Origin: Vespa crabro
Lineage: Eukaryota > Arthropoda > Insecta > Hymenoptera > Vespidae
Assembly: GCF_910589235.1 (NCBI RefSeq)
Contig: NC_060961.1
Coordinates: 9,190,666-9,254,665 of the forward strand
Length of the DNA stretch: 64,000 bases
Reading direction: 5' to 3'
Positions 10,251 through 20,579 of this stretch are shown in pieces (the first letter of the stretch is position 1; every line of letters starts with the position of its first letter). A model generated the notes under the pieces. That model saw only the letters and a list, made by a program, of their open reading frames with translations. It did no database searches and was not told the DNA's origin. The translations under genes and the position numbers were made by a program.

Positions 10251-13200
10251 GATCTTTGTATGTAGTAAAAGTAAATATATTTCTTGAGAAACTTTGAGTA
10301 AATTCTGATATAAAAGCGTAGATTTATTTTATTTTTTAATTAGGACATTCTAATTTGTTAAGTTATTTTTGGTGTGTTGATCATTAACTTTTTATAATGC
10401 TGTGTAACTTTTAAGTTACACACTTATGTATCTATATTTTGTAAATTTCATTTTATTAGTAAAAAGTTAATTGTTGTTTCATATGTAAAGTTTTTTATGT
10501 TTTTAAGTGTAAATTATATTTATTATAGTATAATTGTACTAATTGAAGTAATATTATAATTTATAATTTTCACATTATATAATTTTGTCGCAAATATGAA
10601 AAAGGATTGATTTGTAGAAGGTTAAACTTATTCCTGATTAGTAAGAAAATTAAACATTGAGACATGTGCATATATATAATGAAGAGTTTGTATAAAATCT
10701 TCCATTACTGATTGTTTTTTTACACCATTATGTATTAAAAATAATTATTTCGTTATAAATTTATCGCTTCATTTCCTTTTTAGAAACCGATCGAACATTT
10801 CAGAACATTCAGAACAGCTTCTACTGAAAATCATATTTCATTTCAATTATATATTTTATATTAATAGGCACATATAGATTAAAATGAAGTATTTTCTCTT
10901 TAGAATATTTATTAGAGAAATTCAATATTATTTTCTTATTTATTATTTCAATGAAAACATTTAACTTTATTTTATTTTAGGATAATTAATAATTATCATA
11001 ATTATTATTATGTTATGTATTGTTATTATAGAACAATTAGAATTATAAATGTTTTCAATATTTTGTAGATAATAGTTGATGTGTTGTTAATCTTTTTCAT
11101 TTTGTAATATTTTTATTTATTTCATTGTTACTTTTTATTGGTATAAATTTAAGTAATCTCTTCTCAGTTTGTGATTATATATATTCAATTATTTTTCTTT
11201 ATTATAACAATGATACTAATATTGTATTTGCGTTTCATTTCAGATCATTATTATAGCCGTTTGTGCAGTCATGAATGAATTAATATTTGTTTCAATAAAA
11301 TAGAATCATATGTATACTTAATGTTTTTTCGTTAATTTAAATGTGTTTGCGTTTTGCAATTTCAATTAACTTTTAGGAGCATGTATACTTGAATAGACTG
11401 TATACAAAGCAATCATAGAGTCAGTGTTTATTTGTATAAAAGTTTATTTATCTTTTCTTTTTTATAGTCACATAGACTATACTTATATGTAAAACAAACA
11501 ATATATATTTGTGAATTAAATTTATTGTCTGTCATTTAAATATTAAATAATTTTCGCATATTAGAATCAGTGCATTATGGAAGTTGATCAAAAATCTAGT
11601 ACACTCCTTCTATAGAAGAATATTGGTAAGTAAATGTTTAAATTGTATAGCTAATATAATTTTATAATCTTTTTTTATTACAATAAATTTAATAACAATT
11701 TCTTTTAATCCTTTTTTAGATCATCGTTGCATTATTATTTAGTAATTCTACTACAACTTCAACTTACTTCATTTTCAATCTACGTCAACCTCTTTCATTT
11801 TTGATCTATTGCAATGCGGAGGAATGCTTTAAAATCAAGAAGTGAAACTTCTTAAGTAATAAATGAACGAAATTAACTTTCTTTAGTATTCATCACACCA
11901 AAGACGAAAAGTCCAAATTGACACGAATTACTGGATATAATTTTTTCAGTAAATTATTGATGAGCATCACCGTGACCATTAATAATTTCTTTTTTAGATA
12001 ATCTAGTAATTGTGCAGTTTTTAATAATAATTCTGCTATATCTATTCTATATTTTGCATGATTATATTCTTTTTTTATTTATTTCTTGTATAGAATATAT
12101 ATATTAAAAAGTTTCATATAGAATCTATAAAAGAACATTTTTCTGTATTTTTTTACATATTGTGTTATAATTGACGGTATTGTCTTCATTAATTACTAAT
12201 TGTTTTGCACATTTTCTGATAAGATATACTATGTTATTTTTGTCAGATATGTTATTACTAAAAACATCTAGATAATCATTATCTGTAATATTAAATTTTT
12301 GAAGACATTATGTCATATTTTTTTAATATATTTAAGAAATAATAGTAGAGAAGAAGAAGAATCATAATTAGTTTTGGCCATACAAGCAGTACAATTAACC
12401 ACTTTCGCTGATACTGATTCGGCGATATGCATGATTAAACTGTACACAGTAATTTTAAACAAATCGTAATTTGACATTAAGAGTTTTGGCAGAATCTCGC
12501 ACTAAGAATTCTTTTTGTACATATTTTACACGAATATTTAAAGTGAAACTTTTTATTAATAATTATTTACAATATGATACTCTTCAAAATAATGTGAAAT
12601 GTGTAATGTAATAAAACTTTTCTTATATTCTCACTTCGGGAATAGTTTTATTTCGTTTTATATTTTCTGCATACATTTTACAGTTTTATCAAGATTTTTT
12701 TTTTAATTTTTGTCGGTGGAATATTTTTAGGGAAATATGTCTATTGATTTATTTGTAGATGAAGTGGCGTATCATCAGCAGACATCCTTCATTGTGTTCC
12801 ATTATCAGGAATACAAACAGTTTGTAAAATTTATTCTGTAACATCCAATCAAAATTTAGAAAAAAAGTATTTCTTAGTTTTTGCTACATTTATTATTAAG
12901 TGTTATAAAATGCCAATTCATTAAATAAAAAATATATTTTGGAGCTTTTAACAAATTTTCTTATCATTGAAAAAAAAAGACAAGTACTATCTTGTAAATT
13001 TACTCTACCCATCATTATAATCCATAATGACTATCGGTTTTGTAATAGCATTATTTGGATTATTCTTATTTTTCCATTTTTTCTTTTCTGTTTCAATCAT
13101 TTTAAGTTTGTGCTTTGCAGATAGCAAATATCTTTGTTATCTCTCTATTTTGTAGCTAATATGCCACTGCATGATCTTGAAAGAATTAAAAATTTTCAAT

Positions 13201-13340
13201 TTTGTTTCTGCAAGCTCTTTTGGCATATTCTTTTTATTTGATTTAACTCTTCCGATGATATTTATCAACCTTGAAAAATAAATGTTGTAATTAATGTAAT
13301 ATTAAAAGATATGCGTTAACTTTATTAACGGACTTTATTA
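10251..13340. other. AT-rich gene-free stretch
   Basis: This is 3.1 kb of AT-rich sequence with only short chance frames. A sequence reading ATTGGTAAGT at about 11622 followed by a T-rich tract ending in TAG near 11720 looks like an intron, but the flanking frames are too short and have no recognisable content to support an exon. I see nothing else. Confidence 0.45.
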
Positions 13341-13344
13341 AAAC

Positions 13345-14165
13345 ATTCTAAGCGAAGGTATTACAAGAATTGTCGATTTTTTTGGTTAAATTTATAGCTG
13401 TATTATACTCGAATGTTTTTGCCTTTGTGTTATAATATTCAGAACAATAATTTTGTATTTTGTACATTTCTCCATCTTTTTTTTTTTGCAATTGATGAAC
13501 ATTTATTTTATCAACCCGAGTTGCAATTTTTTCATCTGAATACTGCATGAGAAGATCGACTAATTGTTTACGAAATGTTGTGATAACATTTTTCTTTCTG
13601 TTACATTTTGGAAGATCAATAAGGGATTCGCAACAACGGCATTTAAGAAAAACTCGAAAGCTAACTTTAGATGACTCGTCAATGCATAGTACTTCGGATG
13701 AATTGTAATATTTTTTTTAATTTTTATTTAGTTTGTCTATGACGATTTGCACTTTTGACAAATGATTAGATACATTAACTACTGTATTATATGCGAAATG
13801 CGATATTTTAACAATACTTTAAATTAATCTTTACTCATTATTTTTCATGGGTATATTTCTATGACCAAAAGAAGTACCTGGGACCAATACAAATAATTCA
13901 GCAGTTTCTTTAGTACAATAATCAAATTGTTTGGTATTAATTTTATATCTAAACGATATGGTTTGAAAAACGATAAAGAATCTACATATCATGTTTTTAT
14001 TAATTACTGTTATTTCTACTATTATGTCAGGAATTTTGGAAAATCTGGGAATTAATTTCATCGTCAAAAGTTTCATTTTTCTGTTTATTCCGGTTTGCAA
14101 TTCGTCCTTTGCAATCCGGAGCGAAGTTTTGTTTGAACTGAACTAACCACTCCATACATCGACAT
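13345..14165 (-). pseudogene. piggyBac-like transposase relic B (internally deleted)
   Basis: On the minus strand the relic reads, in order, a segment equivalent to the region before the first catalytic Asp (NHLSKVQIVIDKLNKN near 13785), then LCIDESSKVSFR near 13690-13655. The latter matches the piggyBac CIDES motif carrying the first catalytic Asp. It then jumps directly to a C-terminal region, ITTFRKQLVDLLM near 13575 and KKKDGEMYK with Cys-containing residues near 13470-13360. That end corresponds to the cysteine-rich C-terminal domain. The central catalytic region between CIDES and the C-terminus is missing. Several stops remain. It cannot be the same copy as the relic at 16372-17243, because the domain order would be scrambled. 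Confidence 0.6.
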
Positions 14166-14514
14166 TACAATTCAAAACAAAAGGTGCTTTTGAAAAGCAG
14201 ATATTAAAGAATGTATTTATGGCATTAGATATCGCACCGAACGAGATGGTATTTAAAATTATAAAGTAACCAGGAAACACATGGTAATAACAACAGCCAA
14301 AGTAATACATTAAGTGTGTACCTATGGAAGTGGAGGTTAGGACAATCGGAGAGTTAACCGTGGCATACCGAAATCAATCTTTTTTCTTCTACGGAAAATT
14401 CGCATTTTTCTAAAGGAAGATTCATTCAGTGATTGTAACGAATTACTTTCTAGTATTTGTCATCTGAACGGCAAAAATTGTGATTTTTTATATATTATAT
14501 TTTTAATACATCTG
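14166..14514. other. Flank between piggyBac relic B and Tigger relic
   Basis: No protein motif is recognised here. The region presumably contains the 3' untranslated part of the Tigger relic and the 5' part of piggyBac relic B, both on the minus strand. No clear terminal repeat was found for either. Confidence 0.35.
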
Positions 14515-16220
14515 TTTTAATCATCTTTGTTTTCTCAATTTTTCTGTAAATTGTATATCTTTTTTAAAGTTAATAATTCTGCATGAATACTTTCTTGTTG
14601 TGCTTCTGCTTCATACCATCTGATGATTATTTCTGAAGCTGCGAATGTTTCAGAATGTGTAAATAGTTGTTTTGTATGAAAATATATCGTCTTCTTCACT
14701 GCTTCCTTCATTAGAGATTCATTTAATCTTTTTAAAAATTTCTTCATCATTTATGTTTCCTTCATTATTTTTAGGCAATTGTGTTACATCACTTTTATCA
14801 CGATTTGTACATTCTGGTATGTTATATAAACTTAAAAGAATTTCATTGGCATCACTCGATATTTCGTATATTTGATCGTAATCTGCAATATGATTTATAT
14901 TTGATAATAATTTATTCCATCCATTTTTTAGTATATAATTTATAATATTATCCTATGCATTAGTAACAAGATATATACATTTTTTCATATTTAACTTCTT
15001 ATATGTCTTTAATACATTGTTCTCAGTGTTATCACATCTCGGTATAAATTTACGCATTAAGTGTTTCTTATAATATTGTTTGAAATACTCAATTACATCT
15101 TGGTCCGTGGGCTTTATTAATGATGTAATATTAGACGGTAGAAAGAAGATTTTTATAAACTCATCTGTTTCATTTAAGATATTACAGGATGGATGGCTCA
15201 TTGCGTTATCTATCAACAATGATGTTTTCTCTCGTTTGCCCGTTTTTAATTATCGTTCTTTTATTGCTGGCACAAAAATCGTTGAAAACTATTCAATAAA
15301 AATATTAGAATTCATTCAAGCATTTTTCTGTATGTAGTAGGCATAGTATTTAAATTACATCTTTGAAACATAGAAGTTTATTACTCTTTCCAATTAACCC
15401 ATTTGCATCATGCGTCTACTTAATGTGCCGTATTCAAAAATCAGCATTGTTCAATTGATGATCGGCCCGTATCACCGCGCGTAGTCGGTCGTAAGTGCAT
15501 CACATCTGAAGAATATTCGGTAACTGGTAATGAAAAGCAATGGCGGGCTCGCGGATATATTCGCGCTCGGTGTAAAAGACAGTCGCAGCTCGCGGATATA
15601 TCCGCGTTTGGAAACAAATGGGTTAATAAAACGGGAAGCTTATGGTTTCCAGTGTCATCCGCACAAACAAGAACCGTGATTCGATCTTTATTAACTTTAT
15701 TACCCGGTAATGAGTGTTCATGTTGACAAAGTCTGTGGCGGAAATGATTTCTATGACAAGCTAGTTTTATCTGCATTTATATACATTTTCTAACAGATAA
15801 TTTTCTTTCTTTAGTAATCCTATAAACTCTTTTTTAAAGATTTCAGCTGCAAATTTATCCAATAAGAGTTTTTCGTCTGACACAGTCTACGAATACTGTA
15901 ACGTGATTTGAAATTTGCTAACCAATCCGATGATGCTTTGAAATTACAATCTCCGTTCAATTTTTGATTATACTTCAAAGCTTTTTCTCATACTATAGGT
16001 CCCGATATAGATGTTCCTGTCTCTCTTTTAACAAAACTATCTATACATAGAATACAAACATTCATATCAAGAATTTTATTGTTAGCAGACTTTTAAACTT
16101 GTCTGTATGCATTACGATGAACCCTCATTATAATTAAGAATTTATCACTTTCGTCTTTTAATGTCATAAACTGTTAATTTTTCAATTCTAAAAGTCTCAC
16201 CACTTCAAGTTTCACCACTT
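14515..16220 (-). pseudogene. Tigger/pogo-like transposase relic
   Basis: This is a minus-strand relic of a CENP-B/Tigger-type transposase (HTH DNA-binding region plus DDE domain). In order: a helix-turn-helix linker with TSISGPIV*EKALKYNQKL and DFKASSDWLANFKSRY-like wording near 16020-15890; INADKTSL near 15775 (family NADETGL, catalytic Asp); GNKVNKDRITVLVCADDTGNHKLP near 15705-15635; LIDNAMSHPS at 15216-15187 (second catalytic Asp); LPSNITSLIKPTDQDVIEYFK near 15137-15075 (third Asp in the PxDQ block); and a C-terminal tail to about 14535. A 225-bp MITE interrupts it between the HKLP block and the following GKSNK block. Stops and shifts inactivate the rest. The call is confident at superfamily level. 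Confidence 0.75.
15394..15626. mobile_element. TTAA-flanked piggyBac-type MITE inside the Tigger relic
   Basis: A 225-bp non-coding insert (15398-15622) begins CCCATTTG and ends CAAATGGG, a perfect 8-bp terminal inverted repeat. It is flanked on both sides by TTAA (15394-15397 and 15623-15626), the hallmark target duplication of piggyBac-type transposition. Its right half holds two related dyads: CGCGGATATATTCGCG (15550-15565) and the perfect palindrome CGCGGATATATCCGCG (15591-15606). It is much richer in GC than its host. Removing it together with one TTAA reconnects the Tigger reading frame across the site, which independently confirms the borders. It encodes nothing and would depend on a transposase from elsewhere. 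Confidence 0.85.
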
Positions 16221-16371
16221 CAGTATTATTTCATTAATCGAGTGAGTATTTCACATTTCGTTTGAATTGATAAAATGGTACGCTTATGTTTCAACATATT
16301 GGCTTATACAGTAAAGATTAATTGACAATGATGTTTTAATATTATAACTTGTCCTTAACAGCTACATATCC

Positions 16372-17243
16372 TCAATATTTAACCGATATTCGGATAATCG
16401 GAGTTCTACTGTATTTGATTTTATGTAAATCTGCTTCTCTGTCAATTTCTGAATCTGTTGATGAATCCGTTATCCATGAAAACGCCACTTTAAGTAAGAA
16501 TGTTTTATATGTTATTTTCTTTCCATTTATATCTATATCCGTTTTAAATGAATTAAAAAGTGCACAATTGGTAAAAAACATCATCATTCGTTTGCTCCAC
16601 TTTTTCTTTTTTCTAAAAATTAAATAATATGATAAATACTGATCTCTACGATCTATCCCTTTCATATACTTATACTTATTTGTATACAATTATTGTCTTA
16701 GATTTTATATACATATTATACTCAATTATTGTCTTAGATTTTTTAATTGATCTAATTGATCATTATTTTACACTTTTGGTTTTCATTACTTGTGTAGAAT
16801 GTATCGTCGATATCATTAGAACAATTAAACTTAAAAATTTTGTTATTTCTAGTTATCTCTAATATCCATTCATTTTGTTATTCTTGAGATATTTATATAT
16901 TTATCTATTACTTGATAGTGACATCTATTCGATTCTGTAACCGTATATTTCACAATTTCATCTCCAATAAATAATTGTACGATATCTATTACATTTTTTT
17001 AAGACCTTGGTAGTATTTTTATACAGATTCTAAATAATTGATAAAAGGTTCCAAAATAATTGATTTGTCTTTTGTTGACCATGTATCATTGTCTACTTCA
17101 GTATTATCAGCATCGTTAGATTGCAGATAGCTGTGTACTAGAGATTGGGAAATAAGATGAAGAAAAAGCAACACAAAAGCAGAAATAGACCACAATAGAT
17201 GCGTCACAATAGAGATGTTAAAACAGCAGGGTATAAGAAACAC
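16372..17243 (-). pseudogene. piggyBac-like transposase relic A (internally deleted)
   Basis: On the minus strand the N-terminal region reads DADNTEVDNDTWSTKDKSIILEPF (about 17120-17050), followed by IVQLFIGDEIVKYTVTESNR (about 16970-16910) and a KFLSLIVLM-like helix near 16845-16810. These are typical piggyBac N-terminal blocks. The reading then skips the catalytic core and resumes at YKYMKGIDRRDQYLSYY (about 16670-16615), WSKRMMMFFTNCALFNSF and a SWITDSSTD tail near 16440. The MKGIDRxDQ motif is the signature that precedes the C-terminal helices of this family. The missing centre means no enzyme is made. The C-terminal cysteine-rich domain is also absent; Tigger sequence begins soon after. 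Confidence 0.75.
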
Positions 17244-17509
17244 TATTCTCGTTGAAGACAGTTAGAGTAGAAAAACGATTTCGAACAGGAAGATTCAAAA
17301 CTACCGAACCACCTTCGATGTTCATATTTCGTATTTTTTGCGATTGTGTAGGTTTAAAAATCGAGATTTCGATATTTTTACGCGACTTTCTAGTAGTATC
17401 ACGAATATTCATATTTTTATTGGGCAGAATATTTTCGCACAGTACGTAAACGAAAGAAGCAGAGACGGCGGATGAGAATGAAGAATAATCGATTTCATTA
17501 CTCTGATCT

Positions 17510-17666
17510 ATTTTTTTTTTAACTCCCAGAGATTTCTCTGCAATTTGTCACATTCGGTGAGACATTCGGCGAGTTGTTTTATTGAATTGAGCGTAACACG
17601 TGAGTGCTATTACAATATCCTTAAGTCTTCTTGCTGTATTGTTATAAAGATCAGCTAGCTCAGTGT
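17510..17666 (-). mobile_element. 5'-truncated Jockey copy (3' end only)
   Basis: This segment matches the 3' end of the Jockey element at 20497-20690: a T-run followed by AACTCCCAG, then a shared stretch around ATTGAATTGAG, CGTGAGTGCTATT and AAGTCTTCTTGCTGTATTGTT. The T-run on the plus strand is the poly(A) tail of a minus-strand copy. Relative to the longer copy it lacks about 50 bases in the middle. Beyond about 17666 similarity stops and gypsy sequence begins, so it is a short, dead-on-arrival insertion next to or within the gypsy relic. Confidence 0.7.
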
Positions 17667-17669
17667 CGT

Positions 17670-18990
17670 TAAGTCGTACTTATAGGATTTCAAGAGGTGT
17701 GAGAATGGTTGGCATGTTGATGGTATTAATCCGAGATAGTGCATTTGCGACTGTGTTATCATCATCCTTCACATAGACTATGTCAGTGGAGAATTGTAAG
17801 ATATAGTCGAACTATCGTAGTTGTCGTTTCGATGCTTTGTCCACTTTTTATTTGAAAGCAAAAGTAAATGGTTTTTGGTCTGTTTTGATAACAAATTAAC
17901 GGCAATTTAGCAAGTGATGGAAAAATTTGACCGATCCAAAAATAACAAGGAGTTCACGATCGTATGTGCTATATTTTTGTTCTGTCTGGCTTAGTTTTCT
18001 GGAGAGAAACCCTATGGATTTCCAGGTATTACCTTCTAGCTGTTCTAGTTTAGCTCCAATAGCAGTTCCGGATGCCTCGGTTGTGAGAGCTATTGGTTCG
18101 TTTGAAGATAAAAAAGTGAGCAATATGATTGATACGAGTGTGTTTTTGCATGTTTCAAATGTTTCATTGGCTTCAGGAGTCCAAGCAATCTTGGTTTTAT
18201 CATTTTTTATGAACACTTTGAAGTAACTGTTGAAAGGAAGCATGATCTAAGCTATACAGCGATGATAGTAATTGATCATGCCAAGAAATCTGCGGAGTTT
18301 AGCGATATTTTCCAGTTTCGGGTATCTTTTAATGGCATCAAATCGTTCGCACGTTGCAGTGTAACCATGTTCATTGATGGTGTATCCCAGGAAATTTATC
18401 TCCGTTTGGTTGAACAGGTATTTTTTTAAATTGATAATGAGGTTGTTTCAAGCGTTCGAGAATGATGCGTACGTGTTCCAAGTGTTGGTCTTCGTCATCC
18501 GAGAATACCATAGTGTCATCCACATAAATGAATACGAAGTCCAAGTCTCTAAAGAGTGCGTCTATGAATCTTTGATATTTGGCGTTTTTTAAACCAAAGA
18601 GCATACCTAGGTACTCGTAAAGCCTCCATGGAGTTACGATGGAAATTTTTTCAATGTCATCCTCGTGCATAGGTATAATTGAAGGTATGCTCTTTTGCCG
18701 TCGATTTTACAGTAACGTTTTTTGTTATGTAGACGTGGAAAGAGATCTTGGATGAGCGGAGGGCTGTACATGTTTGGATCAATGGGATCATTGAGTTCAT
18801 GATAGTCACCGCACAGATGATGACTGCAGCTGTTGTCTTTCCTTCATGTCATATGAATAGGATTGGCATACATACTGCTAGAGGATCTAATGATTCCGGA
18901 GCCCAGAACTTTTCTGATTTGAGTTTTGATGAATTCGTTTCCATCATCTCATCTATGAGATTTTTCTCCCAGCGCTATTTTGTTTTGGAG
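17670..18990 (-). pseudogene. Gypsy (Ty3) pol fragment: RT and RNase H region
   Basis: This is a minus-strand fragment of a gypsy-type LTR retrotransposon pol gene. From about 18950 downward it shows remnants of the region before the RT palm. Then come TPWRLYEYLGMLFGLKNA (about 18640-18580; family TPxGxYEYxxMPFGLKNA), VFIYVDDTMVFS (about 18534-18500; the catalytic YVDD pair is intact), FFHHLLN and the RNase H block LTTEASGTAIGAKLEQ with KLSQTEQKYSTYDRELL (about 18090-17930). Then IVYVKDDDNTVANALSRI appears near 17785-17730, the linker before integrase. The integrase, gag and LTRs are not seen in place. Stops and frameshifts break it. The fragment is cut on its downstream side by Jockey 3'-end sequence. 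Confidence 0.8.
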
Positions 18991-19004
18991 CCCTCTGTAG
19001 AAGT

Positions 19005-19090
19005 TCTCTTGATATTATTACTATTGCTACTACTATTACTATAATAATATGTAATGTAATAATATAGTAATAAAAACAATAATAAGAAGA
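19005..19090. repeat. ATT/ATA-rich microsatellite
   Basis: A short run of imperfect trinucleotide repeats (TATTACTATTGCTACTACTATTACTATAATAATA type) abuts the upstream end of the gypsy fragment. No coding content. Confidence 0.7.
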
Positions 19091-20496
19091 AACAAAAGAA
19101 TATACTTATATTGTATACATCACATATTGACACATATGATGAAGATAATTTATGATAACAAAAGGAAAAATGTATTATATTTCGTGGTGGTTTGACGCGC
19201 AAATTCTTAACAAATTGTGTCCTTAATAACTTCGACGCATAACTTTCCATCTAATACGAACGACATATGAAGAGAAGTACGAAATGTTTCTTTTGTTTTC
19301 ATCCGCTATTGTTTCTTTTTGTCTTACTACTTTATGATCGTAATGTATTCGTTTCCACACTATTTCTTACTCATGATCGGTCGAAGCTTATTGTCCTTAC
19401 TATTATAATATAAAATGTAAAATAATATCTAGATTTATATAAATAATATTTAAGTTCATTTTTATTATTATTATTATATTATATTATATTATATTATACT
19501 ACATTATATTATATTATTATTATTATCAGTAATAGTAATAATATATTATTATTAGTAGTAGTAATAGTCAAAGTCGTATAGACTAGACTAGTCCTACAGA
19601 GGTAACCACATAAGAAAAAAGCGCTGGGAGTTCTACTTCATAGGTGGAAATGAATGCATGTTTTAATTTATATTAAAATAATATAATATGTAAGTATTCA
19701 CTAATTATTATTAAGAAAATATTAGATAAATTTTTATTTTTTTCGCAGATTTATATACTAATTCTTATCTGTCAATTATATTTATTATTTCTTATGCATT
19801 CATCGTAAAACAAATGCGTACCGACATCGTATCTAACACGGATCACTGCGAGACGCAAGTTACCATTAAAGTAAGATATACATATGAAAGACTGAAAAGT
19901 GTGCGTTCATATTCTACTAACCTACTTACTCTAATTTACACGAAACCTATTGTTATGAGAGGGAAATAACCAAACAAGTTTATACACCGATATGATAAGG
20001 TATCATGGTGGGGACATCGTTCGCCGCTTGTTTTGGTAGTTTATATTTTGTCTATACTCGTTGCAAAAGTCATACATGCTTTGAACAAAAGATAATGACC
20101 AGCCTTAAAGAAAACAAGAAAAAGGAACAAAAAAGTCGCCAAGGAAAATGTATAGGTAAGAGTCGATTTTACATTGCTATGATAATGTTGAGCTGTAGTT
20201 AGAAGCAACGAGAGAACATGGGGTTTTTGATTTATTCTTTATAGGATCATTTTTGAATAACCAAATAAAAACATATGTATCTTATAGCTGTTCTTTGTAA
20301 ACTGATTTGAATTGTTCTTCTTTGTCGGCTCTCGTTCATCGTCCATTACCTTTCTTTATTCTTTGTCGATGGCTTTAAGCTTTGCCTTCTTATCTTCGAA
20401 TATGAAAATTTTCTTCTCCTATCTACCTGCGTATATACGTTTGTATTCTATGTTTATCCATATAAATAATTCAATGAAGAATATTTTTGTTTTTTT
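19091..20496. other. Unassigned stretch with a second ATT/ATATT microsatellite
   Basis: The stretch holds a clear microsatellite at about 19455-19570 (ATTATT and repeated TATAT-TATAT units followed by AGTAGTAGTAATAG). The rest is unassigned. At 20005-20160 a short frame starts MVGTSFAACFGSLYFVYTRC and ends in a Lys-rich segment followed by a GTAAGAG donor-like site. This might be a host first exon, but I cannot name a protein and do not call it. Confidence 0.45.
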
Positions 20497-20579
20497 ATAA
20501 CTCCCAGGAATTTCCCCGCAATTCGTCACGTGAGATATTCGGTAAGTTGTTTCATTGAATTGAGGGTAATACGTGAGTG

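Noticed and set aside
11570..11725. Short ATG frame MEVDQKSSTLL followed by GTAAGT and a T-rich tract ending in TAG
   Set aside because: Looks like an exon-intron junction, but the frame breaks before the donor site and no downstream exon is recognisable.
13345..17243. Reading piggyBac relics A and B as one element split by Tigger
   Set aside because: The domain order would be N-terminus, MKGIDR block, then the earlier CIDES block, which is scrambled relative to the family; two separate copies explain it better.
17252..17449. Plus-strand frame MKTVRVEKRFRTGRFKTTEPP...
   Set aside because: Short, no recognised motif, flanked by transposon relics; likely chance.
20005..20202. Possible host exon (MVGTSFAACFGSLYFVYTRC..., Lys-rich tail, GTAAGAG donor-like site)
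   Set aside because: About 50 codons with a plausible membrane segment, but no recognised family, no second exon and no promoter; below the threshold for a gene call.
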